In this document: positions 13,571 through 15,811 of the stretch, in pieces
Layout: each line of letters opens with the position of its first letter
Numbering within the stretch: position 1 is the stretch's first letter
Source: Hyphomicrobiales bacterium
Lineage (GTDB): Bacteria; Pseudomonadota; Alphaproteobacteria; Rhizobiales; Beijerinckiaceae
Length of the DNA: 15,811 nucleotides
Direction: 5' to 3'
NCBI GenBank assembly: GCA_025363375.1
Contig: JANYDZ010000516.1
Location: forward strand, 1-15,811
The notes under the pieces: model-generated
Seen by the model: the letters and a program-made list of their open reading frames with translations, nothing else
What the model was told of the DNA's origin: nothing
The model's database searches: none
Translations under genes and position numbers: made by a program

Positions 13571-14590
13571 CTATCGCCCGAACGCCTTCTTCGTCAGCGC
13601 CACGACATTGGCCGGCGCGGCGTAGGCGTCGGCGATCACCTTGTTGAGTTCGGCCGGCGCGACGTAATGGATGTTTAACCCCGCTTGTTTCGCGTCGGCG
13701 ATCAGGCCGGGATCCTTCAGCGACGCCTCGAAGGCGCCGCGCAACGCGTCGACGCGCGCTTGCGGCACGCCCGGCGGCGCGACAAAGGGGCGGCCCATGA
13801 GCGAACGCTCGAAGAACAGGGCGAGCGCCTGCTTTTCCTCGTCCGTGCGCGCCAGATCGGTGATCAGCGGAATTTCGGCGATGCGTTCGTCCGACTTCAA
13901 CCCGGCTTGAAAGATGACGCGCAGTTTCTTGTCGCGGTAATTCTGGTCGCGCGCGATCGTGTCGTAGCTCAGGCATCCGCCCTGCACTTCCTTGCGCTCA
14001 ATGGCGAGCAGGATATCGCGCGAACCAGGATAGCCTTGCACGAGCTTCAGCTTCACGCCCAGAAGTCTCGCCGTAACCTCCGGGTAGGTCTGGCTGTCGG
14101 CGCCGGAACCTGTGGAGCCGACGATCAGCTCCATGGTTTTGAGGTCGTTGAGCGTCTTGACGGGCGCGTCCTCGCGGGCGACGCAGACCACGGTGTCGCG
14201 GTCGGGGCTGCCGATGAAATTGAATTTGGCGGGATCGAAACGCACGCCCTGTCCGCCCAGCAGCGGTTCAAAGGGCACGCCGCGATTGATCAGACCGACA
14301 ACGGTGCCGTCCTTCGGCTGGGTGTTGTAGAGTTGGTTGGCCAACAGCAGGCTGCCCGCGCCGGGGACGTTGGAGGGGATGACATTGGGGCGTCCGGGCA
14401 GATGGTCCGGCATGAATTTGGCGATCAACCGCGCCCAGACGTCGTCGGTGCCGCCGACGCCATAGCCGATCTGCAACTGAACCGTCTTGCCCTTGTAAAA
14501 ATCCTCGACGGATTGCGCGCCGGCAAGGGTAGCCGTCGCGAACCATCCAACAACAGCGACCGAAGCCGCGAAAAGCCTTCTGGGATGCAT
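13571..14590 (-). CDS. Bug/TctC-type periplasmic binding protein in an ABC operon
   Basis: A 339-residue exported solute-binding protein. A Sec signal covers residues 1-25 (FAASVAVVGWFATATLAGA), then the mature start VEDFYKGKTVQLQIGYGVGG (28-47), the Bug/TctC first strand and ligand loop. PGRPNVIPSNVPGAGS (65-80) and GSTGSGADSQTYP are further family marks. The C-terminus (FEASLKD ... AELNKVIADAYAAP) is complete, unlike the two remnants at 209-385 and 1656-1796. Bug proteins usually serve tripartite tricarboxylate transporters with TctA/TctB, or act without linked membrane genes. Here the gene is 16 bp before an ABC permease and its ATPase, in the place of an SsuA/TauA protein. The start at 14590 has AGGTGA five bases upstream. 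The ligand is unknown; carboxylates are typical. Confidence 0.88.
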   Translation of the reverse strand: MHPRRLFAASVAVVGWFATATLAGAQSVEDFYKGKTVQLQIGYGVGGTDDVWARLIAKFMPDHLPGRPNVIPSNVPGAGSLLLANQLYNTQPKDGTVVGLINRGVPFEPLLGGQGVRFDPAKFNFIGSPDRDTVVCVAREDAPVKTLNDLKTMELIVGSTGSGADSQTYPEVTARLLGVKLKLVQGYPGSRDILLAIERKEVQGGCLSYDTIARDQNYRDKKLRVIFQAGLKSDERIAEIPLITDLARTDEEKQALALFFERSLMGRPFVAPPGVPQARVDALRGAFEASLKDPGLIADAKQAGLNIHYVAPAELNKVIADAYAAPANVVALTKKAFGR

Positions 14591-14641
14591 AATTTCACCT
14601 GGTGGGAAGCCGGCGCCATGAACACCGGGGACGCCCCCAAG

Positions 14642-15811
14642 TCAAATAGGCCGCGTCGCCGCGTTCTCCTGGGCCGCGTCGTTCTGCGCCGAGACCGAAA
14701 GCAGGGCGCGCAGGCGGATAGGCTTCAAGGGCTTGCGCAGAATATTGATGCCGCGCCGCTGCGCTTCGTCGAGCACGCTCTGATCGGTCTCGCCGGTGAC
14801 GAGCGTGATGCGCACCTTGTCGCCGTGGGCGGCGCGAATGCGTTCGGCGAGAACGAGGCCTGTTTCGCCGAACGCCAGCCTGTGGTCGATCAAGGCGTGC
14901 CAGTTGGCGCCCTCAACCTCGCCTTCGAGCGCTTGCAGCGCCTGGCTGCCGTTTCCACACATGACGATGCGCGCGACGCCCCATTTTTCGAGCATGCGGA
15001 TCATGGCGTCGCGCACAAGGGAATCATCGTCGACAAAGAGGATGTTCATGCCGCGCAACGCCATCGGTTCGCTAGCCTGTGTTTCCGGCAAGGCGGCCAG
15101 CGGCGTTGCCGTCGTGATGGGCACGGTGACGCTGAAAATGCTTCCGCGCCCGGGAGTTGAGGCGACGAGCAACGGCCATTCCATTCCCGTGCAGAGGCGG
15201 CGGACGATGGCAAGGCCCAGTCCGAAGCCTTTTTCGCGGCTGCGCTCGGAGTTCTCGACCTGATAAAAGTCGTCGAAAATGCGCTGTTGCGCCTCCGGCG
15301 CGATGCCGATCCCGGTATCCACAACGCAAATCATGGCGGTGTCCGCCCGGCGTCGAACGCCGACGAGGACGCCGCCGGTTCTTGTGTATCTGATGGCGTT
15401 GGTCACGAGGTTGATGAGGACGCGCTCCAGCAGGTCGCTGTCCGCCAGAACAGTCAAATTGGTTTTCACGACCCGCAAATCGAGTCGCTGCACGCCGGCC
15501 TCCGGTTTGACCGTCATGACCACGCGGTCAATGGTCTTTTGCAGGGCCGTGGGAACGACCGAGGCGTGTTCGATGGCCGAATCCGTTTCCGCGATGCCCA
15601 TGATCGCGTTGAACTGACGATCGAGGTTGGAGCCGCAATCGGAAATGCGCGCGACAATTTCGTGTCGGCTTTCGTCGGTTTCAGCGGTGTTCAGCAGGGA
15701 AACATAAAAGCCGAGCGCGTGCAGCGGCTGACGCAGATCGTGGCTGGCGGCGCTGAAGAAACGGGTGCGTTCCGCGTTGGCTTCCTGAATGATGCGCGTT
15801 TGCGCCTGCTG
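14642..15811 (-). CDS. Hybrid sensor histidine kinase with receiver domain, C-terminal part
   Basis: The last 389 codons of a minus-strand gene that continues past the right edge. Within this piece, residues about 15-75 are the phosphoacceptor domain, with H24 in FFSAASHDLRQPLHALG. The ATPase follows with an N-box (LINLVTNAIRYT, about 132-143), a G1 box (DTGIGI, 165-170) and a G2 box (GFGLGLAIV, 195-203). A receiver domain begins at about 255 (MNILFVDDDSLVR), with probable phospho-Asp D309 in ALIDHRL and the conserved Lys in RKPLKP (about 360). The SHDLRQPL box places it with kinases often fused to PAS or membrane sensors, which would lie off the edge. It ends 51 bp before the binding-protein gene on the same strand, so it may control or be co-transcribed with the uptake operon. 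Confidence 0.9.
   Translation of the reverse strand, partial: QQAQTRIIQEANAERTRFFSAASHDLRQPLHALGFYVSLLNTAETDESRHEIVARISDCGSNLDRQFNAIMGIAETDSAIEHASVVPTALQKTIDRVVMTVKPEAGVQRLDLRVVKTNLTVLADSDLLERVLINLVTNAIRYTRTGGVLVGVRRRADTAMICVVDTGIGIAPEAQQRIFDDFYQVENSERSREKGFGLGLAIVRRLCTGMEWPLLVASTPGRGSIFSVTVPITTATPLAALPETQASEPMALRGMNILFVDDDSLVRDAMIRMLEKWGVARIVMCGNGSQALQALEGEVEGANWHALIDHRLAFGETGLVLAERIRAAHGDKVRITLVTGETDQSVLDEAQRRGINILRKPLKPIRLRALLSVSAQNDAAQENAATRPI

Noticed and set aside
14628..14639. Short GGGG-ACG-CCCC stem between the kinase and the binding-protein gene
   Set aside because: A four-base stem with no T-run is too weak to call a terminator in DNA this GC-rich.
13685..15160. Long open frame of 491 codons on the plus strand
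   Set aside because: It lies opposite the binding protein and the kinase and crosses the gap between them; its composition is that of a shadow frame and there is no ribosome site.

Overview
The window looks like chromosomal DNA of a GC-rich alphaproteobacterium, most likely in the Hyphomicrobiales (Methylobacterium, Beijerinckiaceae or Bradyrhizobium-like). This rests on the strong G/C bias at third codon positions, the many Tat and Sec exported proteins, and the presence of DUF1194, DUF4394 with an ECF sigma/anti-sigma pair, a TMEM175-type channel and Bug/TctC-type binding proteins. It is an inference from gene content, not from a marker gene.

Positions 1-3839: the start of a secreted protein runs off the left edge on the minus strand. 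Then come two Tat-exported amidohydrolase/decarboxylase paralogues (430-1512 minus, 2727-3839 plus), which point away from each other. Between and beside them lie decayed pieces of Bug/TctC-type binding proteins: a frameshifted C-terminus at 209-385 and an N-terminus at 1656-1796. A peptidoglycan-binding plus papain-like cysteine protease gene (1806-2534) also lies between them. The piece looks like a rearranged catabolic/uptake cluster.

Positions 4013-5916: a two-gene, translationally overlapping module on the minus strand. It has a SAMHD1/YwfO-like HD-domain phosphohydrolase followed by a YwgA-like protein. It is visibly more AT-rich than its surroundings and is the best candidate here for an accessory (possibly anti-phage or nucleotide-control) system.

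Positions 6098-9517: a minus-strand run of TMEM175-like potassium channel, a possible membrane-anchoring leader, a DUF1194 von Willebrand A-domain exported protein, and gamma-glutamyltransferase (ggt) with a Tat signal.

Positions 9518-12011: an intergenic stretch with a 12-bp tandem repeat and two hairpins, then a secreted DUF4394 protein on the minus strand. Divergent from it is an ECF sigma factor overlapping its RskA-type anti-sigma factor by 4 bp. Two abutting perfect 10-bp palindromes sit in the divergent control region.

Positions 12026-15811: a minus-strand uptake operon with a Bug/TctC-type periplasmic binding protein, an SsuC/TauC-like permease and an SsuB/TauB-like ATPase. It is preceded by a hybrid sensor kinase (HisKA, HATPase, receiver) that runs off the right edge. 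I saw no rRNA, tRNA, insertion sequence or CRISPR array.
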